A DNA stretch of 64,000 nucleotides from Castanea sativa (GCF_040712315.1 NC_134020.1:14589751-14653750); one strand, 5' to 3'; shown: positions 21,214 through 34,059, counted from the first letter of the stretch. Notes: generated by a model from the sequence alone, not told the origin. A program made the numbers and translations.

Positions 21214-22588
21214 TGTTAGGATTAGTGCCCTTAAATCCTATTGTATGATGCTATGTATGAAATTATGTATGACTTAATGTTGTGATTAATAAAGTTGTTT
21301 TATTATTATCTAGAATAATAGTAACATGAATATTTGGACATTATCATATAGTACATGAGATTCATTGTATGTGATTTATGTGATTTAGTCATAGAAGATA
21401 TAAATCACAAGTTCTTTTTAAACTTAGAATTTTAGTTCGTAGTCGATGATGAAATTGAGCATTTTATCTGCGAAGACTATAACATACCAACTAAGATGAT
21501 TTGTCTTGATCATGGAAGTGGAGGCTTCTAGTTGATATGTTGATATGCTTTAAAAGTTAAGACATATTGAACTGGACTGTGTGAGATTTATTATTTTTCC
21601 AACGACTATCAAATGAATAATAAATCTCATGACTTCTATTTACATCAACTCTTAATCCTGAGAGAATAATAAACCTAATCGTGAAGTGTAGGTTGCTTTG
21701 ATATATCAGGAGTGAGATCCAAAGTCACGATCAAAACCTCAATATGTTAGGCACCCGCATTTAATGTTGATGGAATATATATTCTCAAAATAGAATTCAT
21801 AATCTCATAATGGACACATAAAATATTCCCTTGAGATATGATTAAAGGGTTTGGTTATTCAGAATGTTAGGCCTAACTACTTTAGTAAGAATTGACTAAA
21901 GTATATATTTATGAAATTGGATTTCATAAATATATGATGAATAACTTAAGATGTAGTAATCTTCAAAGTGACAGTCAACATTCATGACTTTGTATTACTC
22001 TGAATTTTTTAATGAAGGGGTTGCATGTGTAATAAAGTCTTTGGATATAATTTATTAATAAGGCCTAGAGTGCAATTATATTTATATAGTGTTATTAAAT
22101 ATAATTAATAGTAACTTTGGACTTGTCAAGAGTTGACAGAAAAGCTGAAGGCTCATTGGAGCTAGAGTTTTATTTGTTCTCATTTTGTCACACTCCAAGC
22201 CATATATTAAAACCCGATTGGATTGGCCCAAAAGGCAAACCCAATTAGATAATAAGTTAGATATAAGGAGAGAAACATATAGAATTTTGTAAGTGACAAA
22301 ACTATGTTTCTGTGAGTGTAAGCCACTCTCTTATTCTCCCTCGAACACATACGTGTAAAGTGATTGAGAGACCACACTTCTTGGGTATAAGTGGAATTGG
22401 AGTGAAGATTAAAAGTGTTCCCAAGTACTTCTAAACTTTGGTTTTGTATTTCACTGCACCAAGGTACACTCTCTTGTTCTTGAATTCTGAAATTTACATA
22501 GTACATGTTATCAATTGTGAATGAAGTAGATCCATTAATTTTTCGCTTCGTATGTTTTGTATACGATACAAACTATGTTTTTCCAACA
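21214..22588 (+). mobile_element. Copia solo LTR, TSD TATAC/TACAC
   Basis: The segment begins TGTTAGGATTAGTGCCC and ends TTTCCAACA, length 1375. It is flanked by TATAC (21209-21213) and TACAC (22589-22593), one mismatch. It is clearly homologous over its full length to the LTRs at 39435 and 46388. No primer-binding site follows, so it is a solo LTR. Confidence 0.88.
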
Positions 22589-22593
22589 TACAC

Positions 22594-24529
22594 TTCATCG
22601 AGAACCTTTTTAGGGTGCCTCTCATGCTTGACTAAATCCTCAATTTGAGTCAATCTGTTGAATTTTGCCCATTTCATTTTTGGGGCTTTCATTTTGACTT
22701 TCTTTGGCCCGTGTTTCTTGATTGCTTCAGGCTGAATTTTTTCTTTTGCCCTTTCTTCACTTGAGGCTTTATTTGACTTGATTTCCCATAACTTTTGTCA
22801 TTCGATTTGGGCTCTTTTCTTTTTCTTTTTTCTTTTTTTTTTTCAATTAGGGATTCATCTAATAGACTCAAATATTGGAAGTCACCTAGCATGAGATCCT
22901 TGTAACCATCTAACTCACCCCTGTGTAGGGGGTAATCCTTTACTGGGTGAATTCAACAAGCTCAACTGTGCTAACAAGGGATACTTCTCTAAAAGCGGGA
23001 CGGTAGTGAAATGAATGCCTTTCTTTGTCATCTTGAATGCTTACTTCTTAGCCTTAGGAGCTTATGTGCCAAATTATAAATTCAGGTGATTTTTGAAGAA
23101 CATTTTCTTTTTGACCTAAAAGTGCTATCAAGTGATATAACTGTTTGGATAGCTGAAACAAATGCCTCCATCATTTCAAATCTAATTAGTTGGTCAATGA
23201 AATTTAAACATATGGTCATTCACTGATTCAAGGTCCACACCAATCTTGGGTAGGACCTCCCTAGGGGGGTTGATTGTCAAGAATTGAATGAGCACTTTGC
23301 AAAAGTGGTGAATGTTTCAGGAATGTGGAGTTGTTGAGATGGTATATCATGAGGTGAGTGTTTGGGGATCACATGCCCCTTATCCCTCGTAAGGGACAAC
23401 CACATCACTCAAACAACTCTTTTCCCACAAAAGGGGTTTTTGCATTGACTTGCCACTCTTGAAAGATGCACGCATATCAAAACCCAGATTTTCATGATTT
23501 GCTGCTTTGATTTTATTTTGAAAAATCTCTTCTTCTTTTATTTGAAAAATGTGTACAAGATTGCAACAAACCTAAGCCAACTGAGATGGGAGAAGATTTT
23601 GTCGAGATAATGCTGGGATGAGTGACAAGGTCAAACTTGGGTTCCAATGTTTCTGATGGATGGCATTCCCAATACCTAGAAGCTTTTCCAAAGATCCACT
23701 TAGGGGATGAAGGTCTACACCTCGCAAAGAGGCCTTAGATGATTGATTCCAAGTTTGGCATACATCTTGGGATAAAGATTTCTGATCTGTGGTGAAGATT
23801 CTTGTGAGGTACAAGAATGACAAGAAGGGATGTTAATGCAATTCCCTGAAATTTTGATGGGGCACTGTCACCCAGATGTTGAGCAGGTGAATGGCTCTAT
23901 CACAAATGCTCAGATGTTTGGTTGTCACTATTCATTGAAGAATGCGATGTGAATGATGTCTCATTGGCTTGATGAAAGCATGTCCTTGGAAAGGAAATTG
24001 ATTGAATGGAGTTAGTGACATATCAAGATTATGCTAAACGCGATAAAATTGGAAGTATTTTGGCTCTCATTAAACCAAATTTAATCCTTTTACTCTTCCT
24101 TCATGGTTCTCATATGGGCAACCATTACGAGCAAGTTCTAACATTACCATGGATCTGAGATTTGTCAACTAAATCACCATGACTGAGGTGGTCCCAATAC
24201 TATATGAATGTTCCTATGAAAGAAGTGGTCCAGATTAGATGAAGGCTTTGCTCATGGCAAGGTCCGATAAAACTGGAGATAGGTCACAATTCTCCTTGAA
24301 TATAGGCTTGGTTTGCCTTCTTCTATTGTCATTGCGGAAGCTGGGCTTCTAAGGAATGCTTCAAGCAAGTTACAAGACCTTTTGATGACCTTGCAAAGAA
24401 ATTGCGATTGTGGCGCTTGCTAAAGCTCAATTACTTTCACAACTTGGTGAGATTTTTAACTGAAGAGTGTGAGGATTCACATATCAAGAAATCTAAAGAC
24501 ATCTCAAGATACTTGGAGAAAGAAAGGAT
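22594..24529. other. Non-coding interior of LARD-like element
   Basis: No domain is recognised on either strand. A low-complexity Lys-rich minus ORF (22689-22892) reflects poly(T) tracts. Confidence 0.4.
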
Positions 24530-24930
24530 TTTGTTTAGAAAGACCCGAAGGTGAAAGAATGTTTTTTTAGGGGAAGACTCGAAGGAATATTTGTTTGGGG
24601 GAAACCCGAAGGAACCTCATTGTCTACCCGAAGGTGAGTGAAGATTGTATCTAGGAAATACCCGAAGGAAACACTTAGACTACCAAAAGGCAAAAGAAGA
24701 TCTTTTTTTCTTTTTTTTTCGAAGGAACTTCCTAATCTACCCATAGGAGAAATGAGATTTTGTCTTAGGGGATACTTGAGGGAAACACCTAGACTATCCA
24801 AAGGCAAGAATATTTTTTTCTTGAAGGGAACTTGAATATTTTGTCTTAGGGAAAACCCGAAGGAAATACCTAGACTACCCGAAGGCAAAAGAGGATTTTT
24901 TTTTGAAGACCCGAAGGAAAGGCCTATTGA
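24530..24930. repeat. Short diverged tandem repeats around ACCCGAAGG
   Basis: ACCCGAAGG or a one-base variant occurs about nine times, with AAACCCGAAGGAA and ACTACCCGAAGGCAAAAG contexts alternating every 40-60 bases. Runs of T interrupt it. Confidence 0.75.
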
Positions 24931-27577
24931 GGCAAGTTGAAGAAAACCAATTTTGAACTGGCTGATCTTGATTAAGAGATGTCAGGTTCTTTTCACCCTT
25001 TAGAGATGCTTCGACAGAAGAGCTTACAAGCTGTCCGGGTCGAATCCCACTTCTAACTAAATTTCGCTCCTAGACTTACAGTATCTAGCCTTTTGTGGAT
25101 GATGTGGAGGTTGCACAAGATATATTTTTAGTGGTCTAATGGGAATGAGACCACTAAAAATCTGCCCCAGTATCATATTGAGAACACTTAAATGCTTGGT
25201 CTTCTTCCAGTCCATATGGACGTCTTGTGGTTCATTGATCTCATCAATCATGCTTTTAATGCTTTAATAGAATTGGTTGTTGATCATGTTTGAGATAGGG
25301 AATTTAGGGCCCTTGGTGGCTTCCTTGAAAAAAATTGGTCAAAATTCATTGGAGTAGGCAACTCAGGTTATGCCTCTCTGGATACTTAATATGCCGAAGC
25401 CAATTCCAGAAAAAGGAAATTCAAAAGACTAAAGTTAGTAGGGAATCTTGGTCCTAAAAAGATCTAACAAAATTGGAAATACCTAGGCCCTCCTCCAATA
25501 GAGTGGCCTCATGTATCCTTTTGATTGTCCATTCTCATGTCCAACATAGGTGTCTCATACTGATTGATGGAGATGTTGCATCCACAAGATAACCCGAAGT
25601 AGGTTTATTGCAATCTTCGACTCCTTGGAGTGAGTTCTTGAATGAGCTATTCGGGGCTCATGTATTCAGAAATGGTTCCACAAGCTTCAGTCATGAACTC
25701 AACTAAGGTGAATTTGAAGAAAATGGATGACCCTTCGGTCTGTTGGAGACAACCCTATGAAAATTGCACCGGAATTCATGATGCTTTTACTGCGATCGGC
25801 TTCATCTCTTTTTGCATGGGAGAAGGATTGAGAAAAATTCTGCTCTAGTATGGCATTTTTCTGGTTCTTCGACCAACTAAATAACCTCTTGAAGATTCTT
25901 AACTAACATGAACCGAGACTTCGATTTGCAATCTTTGTTCTTGCACATGTCCTTTTGTATAAGCTGGGACCCACATTTCTTCTCATGCTTTGAGATGGAT
26001 TGTGATATTTTCATGGTGGAAAACAAAAACCAAAGAACATGTTAGTCTTATGTCCAATTGCTTTAAGCATGCTCCTATTTTATTTGCAATTATGGGGGAT
26101 ATTTTCCATGATTTGGAATTCTTGTCATTGAATTAGTTTCTAAAGTGATGAAAATCTTAACATGACCGAATCGTGGCAAGCAACTGAGCATTTGCATATA
26201 TTTTGAAAGTCTTGGGACAGACTCTTTTTCACAATGAAAATTTTTAAGGCGTAACACCTTGTCCTTTTAGGAAAAATTTGGCACACTTTGTATGGCAACA
26301 GTTTTTGTAATGATATTCACCAAGATCCTTTAACAAAGAAACCAATTTTGATTCAAAGATATTTGATACCAGGAAAACAAAGTTTGATCTTTTTGACAAT
26401 TTAGAAGAAAACTTAGCCTCTTGTACATTTCTATGGAAAAACTCGGTTGCTTGCCACCTAATTTATTATCTACACAATTAGGTGGGAGATATCACAAAAT
26501 GCATGCATGTCCTTATAAGGTCAGGGACCTTTAGGACTTAGGTGGATTCTAAAGCACAAGCAGTTTTGGAGCCGTCTCTCCAATGGTTTCTCAATGTTAT
26601 GTAAACAGGTAAATATCATACCTTTATTGGAGAATTGCTTCCCTACAAACAAAATGCTTAAGAACACACTCCTGCCATTTTCAAAAATTGGCTTTGCACC
26701 CTAGCGTGGGTATTTATCATGTGAGTTTCTAGAATGATGCAAAATTAGTGCACATGATTGGCAAGTAGCCAAAACTTTCATGATATGCTTGGAAATGTGG
26801 GATGGACCCTCTTTTGATTACATGCTTGTACAATATTTGCTTTTACAACTCTAGGTTCATTTTCTCCAACAGTGGACCTTTTACAATGCAATTATGAGGA
26901 AAAGCTTAGCTTCTGACAATGTGGACTTCTCAAGGAAGCACTTGGACACTTGGGAACTTGGACAACATGGATCTATTGGACCTTTGGACCTTTGGATCTC
27001 TTGGGGGAGCCCTTGACATCTAGGACCTTTTGGCAACTTGCACTTCTTGGCAGTTTAGACAGCATGGATCTCTTGGACATTTGAATCTCTTTGAGGGCTT
27101 AGGTCTCCAAGCAATCTTTCTTGGATCTTCCTTGGAAGAATTCTTGAACTCATGATATCTTGGGATTCTTGACAGTTTTTCGATAGCATTTCCTCCTGGG
27201 GAGTTTTGGTTACTTGCCACAAATTTTATCTTTGCTCAATTAGGTGACATAACCATTTAGTGTATGCATGAGTGCCCCTGTAGGGTTGTAAACCCTTAAG
27301 GATGGGGTATGATCTAGCATGTACAAGCAATGGGGTTGCTTTCCCTAGAGATTTAATCATGGATACTATGTAAGCAAGATAAAAAGAACCTAGAGTAGAG
27401 CACAACTTCTTTGGCACGAGCAAAAAGGGCACACCTGTTACAAAACACTTTTCCCTGACCTCTAGTCTTATAAGGGTATCCTTTCCTAGGCTTGGATGTT
27501 CACTCTTTGGGCTTTGCCTAGTCCTCATGGACTCTGGGCTTGACATAACTAGGCCAATTGTATGTGAAGGCTTAACT
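24931..27577. other. Non-coding DNA, no feature recognised
   Basis: One further CTGCCCCAGTAT motif lies near 25161. No ORF with recognisable motifs was seen, and no LTR boundary could be placed before 27578. Confidence 0.4.
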
Positions 27578-28976
27578 TGTTAGGGTTTATGCCCTAAAAT
27601 CCAATTTATTGGCATGTCATTAATAATTAAATTGTTTAATTATATGAGACTATTTATAAATGAACTAATGGGACATTATCTTAGTCCATGAGATGCATTG
27701 TATGTGATTTAGTCACAGAAGATGTAAATCACAAGTTCTTTGTAAACTCAGAAGTTTAGTTCGTAGCTGGTGATGAAATTGGGTGTTTCATCTGCGAAGA
27801 CTATAACATATCAACTAAGATGATTTATCTTGATCATGGAAATGGAGATTTCTAGTTGGTATGTTGATATGTTTTAAGAGTTAAGACATATTGAACTGGA
27901 CCACTGTGAGATTTATTATTTTCCTAACGACTGTCAAATGAATAATAAATCTCACTACTTCTATTCACATGAACTCTTAATCCTGAGAGAATAATGGACC
28001 TAATCATGAGATGTAGGTTGCTTTGATATATCAGGAGTGGGATCTATTAGTCACCGTCAAGACCTCAGAATGTTGGGCAGTCACATTTAGTGTTGATGGA
28101 ACATGTATTCTTAAGATGGAATTCATAGTCTCTTAACAGAGATACAAAATATTCCCTTAAGATAAGTTTAATGGGTTTCGTTATTCAGAGAGTTAGGCCC
28201 AACCACTTTAGTAAGGATTTACTAAAGTATATATTTATGGAATTGGATTTCATAAATATAAAATGAATAACTTAAAGGATTAAACAAGGTACTCAAGGAT
28301 AAGATGTAGTAATTTACAAAGTGGCAATCTACATTCATGACTTCGTATTACTATGAATATTTTATAAAGGGGTTGCATGTATAATAAAGTCTTGGGATAT
28401 AATTTATAAATAAGGTCTAGAGTGAAACTATATTTATATAGTGGTATTAAATATAGTTAATGGCAACTTTGGACTTGTCAAGAGTTGACAGAAAAGCCCA
28501 AGGCCCATTAGAGCTAGTGTCTTATTGGTCCCTTTTGGCCAAGCCACACACAAGAGCCCAATTGGAATGGCCCAAAAGGCTAGCCCAATTAGATAATCAG
28601 CTATATATAAGGAGAGAAACATACATAATTTAATTAAGGTTTTCATGAGACCTTTTCATGTGTATGGTGTGAGACATCATTCTGAAATCGTGAGTATGTG
28701 AGTATTGGACACTCTCCTATTTTCTCCTTGGAAACTAATCGAGAGACCACACATCTTGGGCATTAAGTGGAATTGGAGTGAAGATTAAAAGTCTTCCCAA
28801 GTGCTTCTGATCTTCGGTTTTGAATTTCATCGCACCAAGGTACGCTTTCTTGTTCTCTAATTCTGGAACTTACATAGTACATGTTATCAATTGTGAATGA
28901 AGTAAATCTATTAATTTTTCCGTTGCGCATGTTTGCATGAGATACAAACAAGTATTTTCCATGCACTTTTCCAACA
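27578..28976 (+). repeat. 5' LTR of truncated copia element
   Basis: The segment starts TGTTAGGGTTTATGCCC and ends TTCCAACA, 1399 bases. It aligns along its length with the other three copia LTRs in the window, for example at AGATTTATTATT, GGACTTGTCAAGAGTTGACA and GAGACCACACATCTTGGGC. Confidence 0.85.
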
Positions 28977-28978
28977 AA

Positions 28979-28990
28979 TGGTATCAGAGT
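28979..28990 (+). promoter_or_regulatory. Primer-binding site, initiator tRNA-Met type
   Basis: TGGTATCAGAGT lies two bases after the LTR. It is the standard complement of the 3' end of initiator tRNA-Met used by Ty1/copia elements. Confidence 0.85.
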
Positions 28991-29279
28991 GGTCTTCAAT
29001 TCGAATTGTATAACATGTTTTGTGAGTTTTGGAATTAGTGACAATAGTTTCATGTTGTGAGAAATTTAATTTTCTGCATGGTTGTTGAAACTATGATTTG
29101 ATGAAAACTAATTTTGATGTTATGATGTTATTTAATTTTGAGTTTAAGTATGTTAAATTGAATTTTAAGGCTATAGCATCAATGATATTCAGTTTAGATA
29201 TCAATCTGTGTCCATTATGTTCATATGATGGTTGTTTTGTTCATGAAAACCTTAAAAAACTGTCTTAGAAAAATTCTGG

Positions 29280-29470
29280 GAAATTCAAAATTTGCGACGC
29301 TCAATCAATCGAGCATCTGTCGAGCATCGATCGAGCTTCGTGGAATTTTTCTCGATCGATCGAGTATCTGTCAAGCATCGATCGAGCTTCGTGGAATTGT
29401 TTTCAATCGATCAAGCAGCCAGAACTTTTCTCGATCGATCGAGGTACATTCTTGATTGATTGAGAACTAA
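29280..29470. repeat. CGATCGAT-rich repeat in copia leader
   Basis: The motif CTCGATCGATCGAG or one-base variants occurs four times in about 170 bases, alternating with GCATCGATCGAGCTTCGTGG. It is self-complementary and could fold strongly in RNA. It produces an open frame (29225-29455) that I do not consider coding. Confidence 0.7.
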
Positions 29471-29969
29471 GTATTTAGAATTTTTCTAAGTATTTTTCAC
29501 ATTTATAAAGAAAAAAAATGTGTGTGATGAGATTACACATTGTTCTAACTAAAAGACCTAATGAGATTAATGATATTAGTTAAATAGAACTCTTAGTCCT
29601 AAATAGTTTGGGAGTTGTCTTTTAACAAACATTCTAATGAGATTGGAATTGTTGTATGATTGAAAGTCCTTAATTCATTTTAATTAGAAGTTTTAATGAG
29701 ATTAAAGATTAATTAAAAGGTATATAGTTTCTAATGAGATTAGAACTTTTCTTTTAGGAAATTAAGGATAGAGTTCTATATAACTAATTTTTGATTCATT
29801 GGTGTTTAAGGAATCCTAAATAGTTTAGGACTTCCATTTTAGTTAGTGATTCTAATGAGATTAGAATCTTCAACAAGTGCAAGGTTATTAGTTGTGAGAG
29901 ATCACAATTATTTAAGAAAAACCCAAATAACTAGTGGGAGTGTTGAAATGGCCCTTTTGTTAAGTTTAT

Positions 29970-30460
29970 TGTAATGTGAATAGATACCTTGTCTTGACTT
30001 CAAGTCTTGCATTCCATGCGGAGGGTATTTACTTCACGGATTACAAGGTTAAACTTCTTTGTGATTGCGCGAATGTTCGTTGCGCTATTGTGACATGACT
30101 TAGTAACATCACATCGAATTTAAACAATTTAACACATTTGATGTGTAGGGTTAAAATTGTGATTAGATCACAATGTTTTTAGGACAATCTACTTATTTTA
30201 AAATTTCTAGTGGGAGAGAGATACAAGGGTTGGATCTCACGGCCTCCATTATCAGTTCATAGTAGTGTGGGTAGGCATCTCGTCTTGGCGTATATGCCTC
30301 ACGATCCCAAAGGAGGGTGTTTACTTCATAGTACTACAAGATTGAACTTACCCGTTTAAAGTAGTGTGAACAAGCACCTCGTCTTGGTGTATATGACTCG
30401 CGATCCCAAAGGAGGGTGTTTTGTTTCATGGTACTACAAGTTTAAACACTATAAAGGGAG
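29970..30460 (+). repeat. Direct repeats in copia leader
   Basis: Three copies of a module of about 110 bases share TAGTGTGNNNANGCA, CTCGTCTTGG, CCNAAGGAGGGTGTTT and GGTACTACAAG. The homologous module occurs at about 41875-42060 in the complete copia element. The conserved position between the LTR and gag suggests a function in the RNA leader. Confidence 0.65.
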
Positions 30461-31379
30461 ATGAAATGTGGCTACACATGATTCTAGATAATGGTGTACA
30501 CTAGACTAAGTGTAATGTTAACCTCCCAAAGGAGTTATGTCATTATTCCTTAGAAGCTAAAGGAAAAACGGCAAATTATTTTTTTTTGGTAAGAGTTACC
30601 ATGATAGCATTAATAATGAGAATAATTCTCGCCTGATCATAGTGATTGGTATGACCTCGATTTCGAGGAATATTAATTGCGGGATTAGGTTGTCGTTGCA
30701 CCTAGTATAGTATGTTTTTCGGGTTCCATACTATATGGTTATGGATGCAAAATATAATGTCCCTGTAATTATGTTCATAGTCTCAAAATAAAGTTGTCAT
30801 TAATTCTGTTCTCTAGCTATTTTTATTATTGAATCACATTAACTAAGATATAATTTTGGACATGGTGCTTAAAGGAGCTGAAGTACATATATATGTTTTG
30901 ATTCAGCATTATCATAATTTCCTATGCATGATCCATTGATGGAAGATGGCTTATGATATGATCATAATCTCCATTGAAATGCTAATATGTTACATTGGCT
31001 TTTATCTCAAATGTACTACAGCATGAGATGCAAGAATTAGTACTAGATTTAGACTTTATATTTAGTCTAAATGAGATGTTTTGGTATGAAATATCGTGCT
31101 ACTAGACGATATTCAATATAAGTCATATTGAGTGCCAAGAAAAGCTTAAGGAGTTCCAATTCTATATCATTTTATGAAAATATTTTATTTTTAAAATGAA
31201 TTGGAATTCTTGGATGTAGAGATTAAATGTTAATCTCATATGGATATGATCCACAAGTCCTTGTTAGAATCATTTGACCAATTCAGATTGTTTTGAAAAT
31301 GATTTTCTTTTATATTATCTGAATTGATGAGTGAGTTCTACACAAAGGAAGACATCCTAAAAGCTATGGCTAGGATCAA

Positions 31380-31950
31380 TATGATTGAATTCAAATTCTT
31401 AGCCTAAACCGAAAGGTAAGGGTGGTAAGAAGAGGAATTATAATACCAAACAATTGAACAAGCGAGTTGTCCTAGTAGTTGCCAAAAGGAAATTAGACTC
31501 AAAGGCATGACCAAAAGGAAAGTGTTTCCGGTTTTGGTAAAGCTTAAGTATTGTCCATGATTATTTTCTAGATGGAAATTTACATATTTTACTTTTTAAA
31601 GAGAAAGTTTCCATCCTTTAGCAATGTATGTTTTGGCACTTATGTCTAGATCTTATTAATCTAAATGATATTCAAGATTGGTGAAAGATGGGCTTTTAGA
31701 ACCATTATTTTGTTATATTCCCAATCTATGAATTCTATTTAGAGGATAATATGATCTAGAGCTCCTTTTGTAAGGGAATGTAGTCTCAAAAACTTCTTTT
31801 AAGTGAGTGCATACATGAAGGAGGAATAAGATTCTTTTAGAAATAGTAAAGTACATGATTAGTATTTCCATTTGCTTATTTCTTTTGGAGATATACTGCA
31901 ATTATTACTATACATTTTCTAAACTTGATTTCTTTTGGAGATATACTGCA
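31380..31950 (+). pseudogene. Copia gag/integrase remnants
   Basis: A basic stretch ending in KGKCF at about 31520 is the start of a gag CCHC knuckle that is not completed. Then GNVCFGTYV-like sequence (about 31623) stands where the integrase HLRLGHI zinc-binding region is expected, and FFWRYTA (about 31880) where the FxFWGYA block lies. Large deletions join these pieces; nothing could be functional. Confidence 0.55.
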
Positions 31951-31994
31951 TCACCATTGCCTAGATGAACCATTCCTCCAGGACCGTACAAGCT

Positions 31995-32875
31995 CCTTGA
32001 ATAGTTGGTCACCTCTAACTTGAGATTCCCAGCCAACCATGGCCCTTTGCATAGTGGGGATTGGATATTGTCGAGCCATTCCCCAAAGCAACCGGGAATC
32101 GTAAATGGCTCCTCGTCGGAACTGATTATTTCACTAAGTGGGTTGAAGTGGAACCCTTCTCTAATATCCAAGACTAGGATGTTAAGATGTTCATTTGGTG
32201 GAATATTGTCACAAGGTTTGGCTTACTAGACACTTTCATCTCAGACAATGGTCTCTAATTCGATAGAAAAGCTTTTCGAAGATACTGTTGTGATTTAGGG
32301 ATAAGGAATAGATATTCCACACCAGCCTACCCACAAAACAATAGGCAGGCCAAGGACACAAATAAGGTTATAGTGAATGGGTTGGAGAAAAAGTTATACA
32401 AGGCAAAAGGCAAATGGGTTGATGAGTTACCCCCCATTCTATAGGCATATCACACTACGCCAAGGAGATTGACTAGAGAAACCCTTTTTTCTATGACATA
32501 CAGGTCTGAGGTGGTTAACCCCCTAGAGACAGGATTCCCAAGAACCAACCATTTTAATGACAATGGGAATGAGCAACTTCTCTCTGCCAGTCTAGAATTG
32601 ATTGAGGAAATGAGGGAAATTGCTACCGTCAAGTTGGCTCATTATCAGCACAAGCTCAGGCAAGGGTATAACAAAGGCATCAAGGCAAGAGCATTTTTCA
32701 TGAGGACCTAGTCCTAAGGAAGGTTGTAGGAAATATGAAGAATCTAGCCTAGGGGAAGTTAGGCCCTAACTGGGAAGGGCCCTACCGGGTGACCTTAGTG
32801 GCAGGGACTAGGCCTATTGTCTGGAAGACTTGGACAAAAACCCACTCCCTCGGCCATGGAATGTAAATAACTTGT
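31995..32875 (+). pseudogene. Gypsy integrase, second Tat copy
   Basis: The core reads WGLDIVEPF-like with Asp 1 (about 32060), then FISDNGLQFD with Asp 2 (32240), and PQNNRQAKDTNK where the catalytic Glu is expected but Lys/Asp is seen. The C-terminal region continues through ETLFSMTYRSEV and LIEEMREIATVKLAHYQ to a RPWNVNNL-type tail ending near 32870. Frames change near 32180 and 32450. A TAG replaces an expected CAG near 32054. Confidence 0.8.
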
Positions 32876-32989
32876 GTAGGTATTATTATTAATGAAATTA
32901 CTTAATATTATTCATGATTTTATGTTGTCTTCGTATGTTGTTTCTAATACTAAGCTTTTAAAGATCCAAAACCAAATCCAAAATAGGAA

Positions 32990-33715
32990 GGGCCAGCCCA
33001 TACCCTTAACTCTAAGAAATAATCTAAGGGTTAAACAGAATCTCAACTAGGTTCAACTCCTCGTGTCACTTGGCTTTGGTAAATTAACTTAAAAAATAAT
33101 CTAAGGGTTAAATAGATCATCGACCAGGTTTGACTCCTCGAGTCACCTGCCTTAGGTAAATTATCTCTAAAAAATAGTCTAAGGGTTAAATAGTACCTCA
33201 GCCAGGTTCGATTCTTTAGGTCATCTACCTTGGGTAAATTAACTCTAAAAAATAGTCTAAGGGTTAAACAGAATCTCGGCCAAGTTCAACTCCTTAGGTC
33301 ACCTGCCTTGAATAAATTAGCTCTAAAAGATAGTCTAATGGTTAAATAGAACCTCGGCTAGGTTCAACTCCTTGGGTCACCTACCTTGGATAAATTAACT
33401 CCAAAAAATAGTCTAAGGGTTAAATAGAACATTGACCAGGTTCGACTCTTCAGGTCAGCTACCTTGGATAAATTAACTCTAAAAGATAATCTAAGGGTTA
33501 AAAGAACCTCAACCAGTTTCAACTCCTCGGGTCACCTACCTTGGGTAAATTAGCTCTAAAGAAATAATAATGTAAGGGTTAAACAAAACCCTGGCCAAGT
33601 TTGACTCCTTGGGTTACTTGCCTTATGTAAATTAGCTCTAAATAAGATAAGCCAAGAGTTAAACAAAAACTCAGTTGTTTAACTCCATGAGAAACCTACC
33701 TTGCTTAAAACTAGT
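32990..33715. repeat. ~78-bp tandem array, nine units
   Basis: Nine units share CTAAGGGTTAAA, CCAGGTTCGACTCCTCGGGT and CACCTACCTTGGGTAAATTA. The array lies directly after the integrase, the same place as the 48-bp array of the first Tat copy, but the sequences are unrelated. TAAGGGTT is not a telomere repeat here. Confidence 0.85.
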
Positions 33716-34059
33716 TCTATAAATGCTAAACAAATTTTTGGTTTATTTACTTTCCATATAAGGACCCAAAATTGATGTGGCCCTTGAGCCCTTAAGATGT
33801 TCCTGATGGCTTTGATCACTTATTCTTTGGCAACTCTTCCTTTAAAAAAAAAGGAAGAAGAAAAAAGAAAAGAGCAATACAATATACTATGTACGCATCA
33901 TCTTCAAAAAATAATAATAATAATAATAAATAATAAATAAATAAAAACTTTAATTAATCATATGGTAAGGAGCTACAATTCAAAAGGTTATTAGGGGAGA
34001 TAGGTTATAGTCCTCCTAGTCCTATAACAATACAAAAGAATGTTAACCTAAATCTATCC
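33716..34059. other. Spacer with A-rich microsatellites
   Basis: Contains GGAAGAAG-A runs and an AATAATAAT/AATAAATAA microsatellite (33908-33947). No gene is seen. Confidence 0.5.

Larger units (their letters stand above)
17012..27577 (-). mobile_element. LARD-like non-coding LTR element, truncated
   Basis: To the right of the minus-strand 3' LTR and polypurine tract lie almost 10 kb without any recognisable gag or pol domain on either strand. The DNA contains several tandem arrays and a copia solo LTR. This is the architecture of large retrotransposon derivatives (non-autonomous, mobilised by a related coding element). The right end is undefined because a truncated copia element begins at 27578. 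It could alternatively be the long 3' non-coding part of a giant Tat/Ogre element. Confidence 0.5.
27578..31950 (+). mobile_element. Copia element, truncated on the right
   Basis: A 5' LTR, primer-binding site, long leader and fragments of gag and integrase are present. The remaining pol and the 3' LTR are gone. The sequence switches to gypsy integrase just after 31950. It belongs to the same broad family as 39435-47809 but is more diverged. Confidence 0.8.

Noticed and set aside
29225..29455. 76-residue ORF with repeated SSICRASIELRG phrase
   Set aside because: Created by CGATCGA repeats in a copia leader; no start context or conservation.
31908..32171. Minus-strand ORF over the gypsy integrase start
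   Set aside because: The plus strand carries clear integrase motifs in this interval, so the minus frame is a shadow.
32990..33715. Interstitial telomere repeats (TAAGGGTTAAA words)
   Set aside because: The word occurs once per 78-bp unit and is not a run of the plant heptamer.
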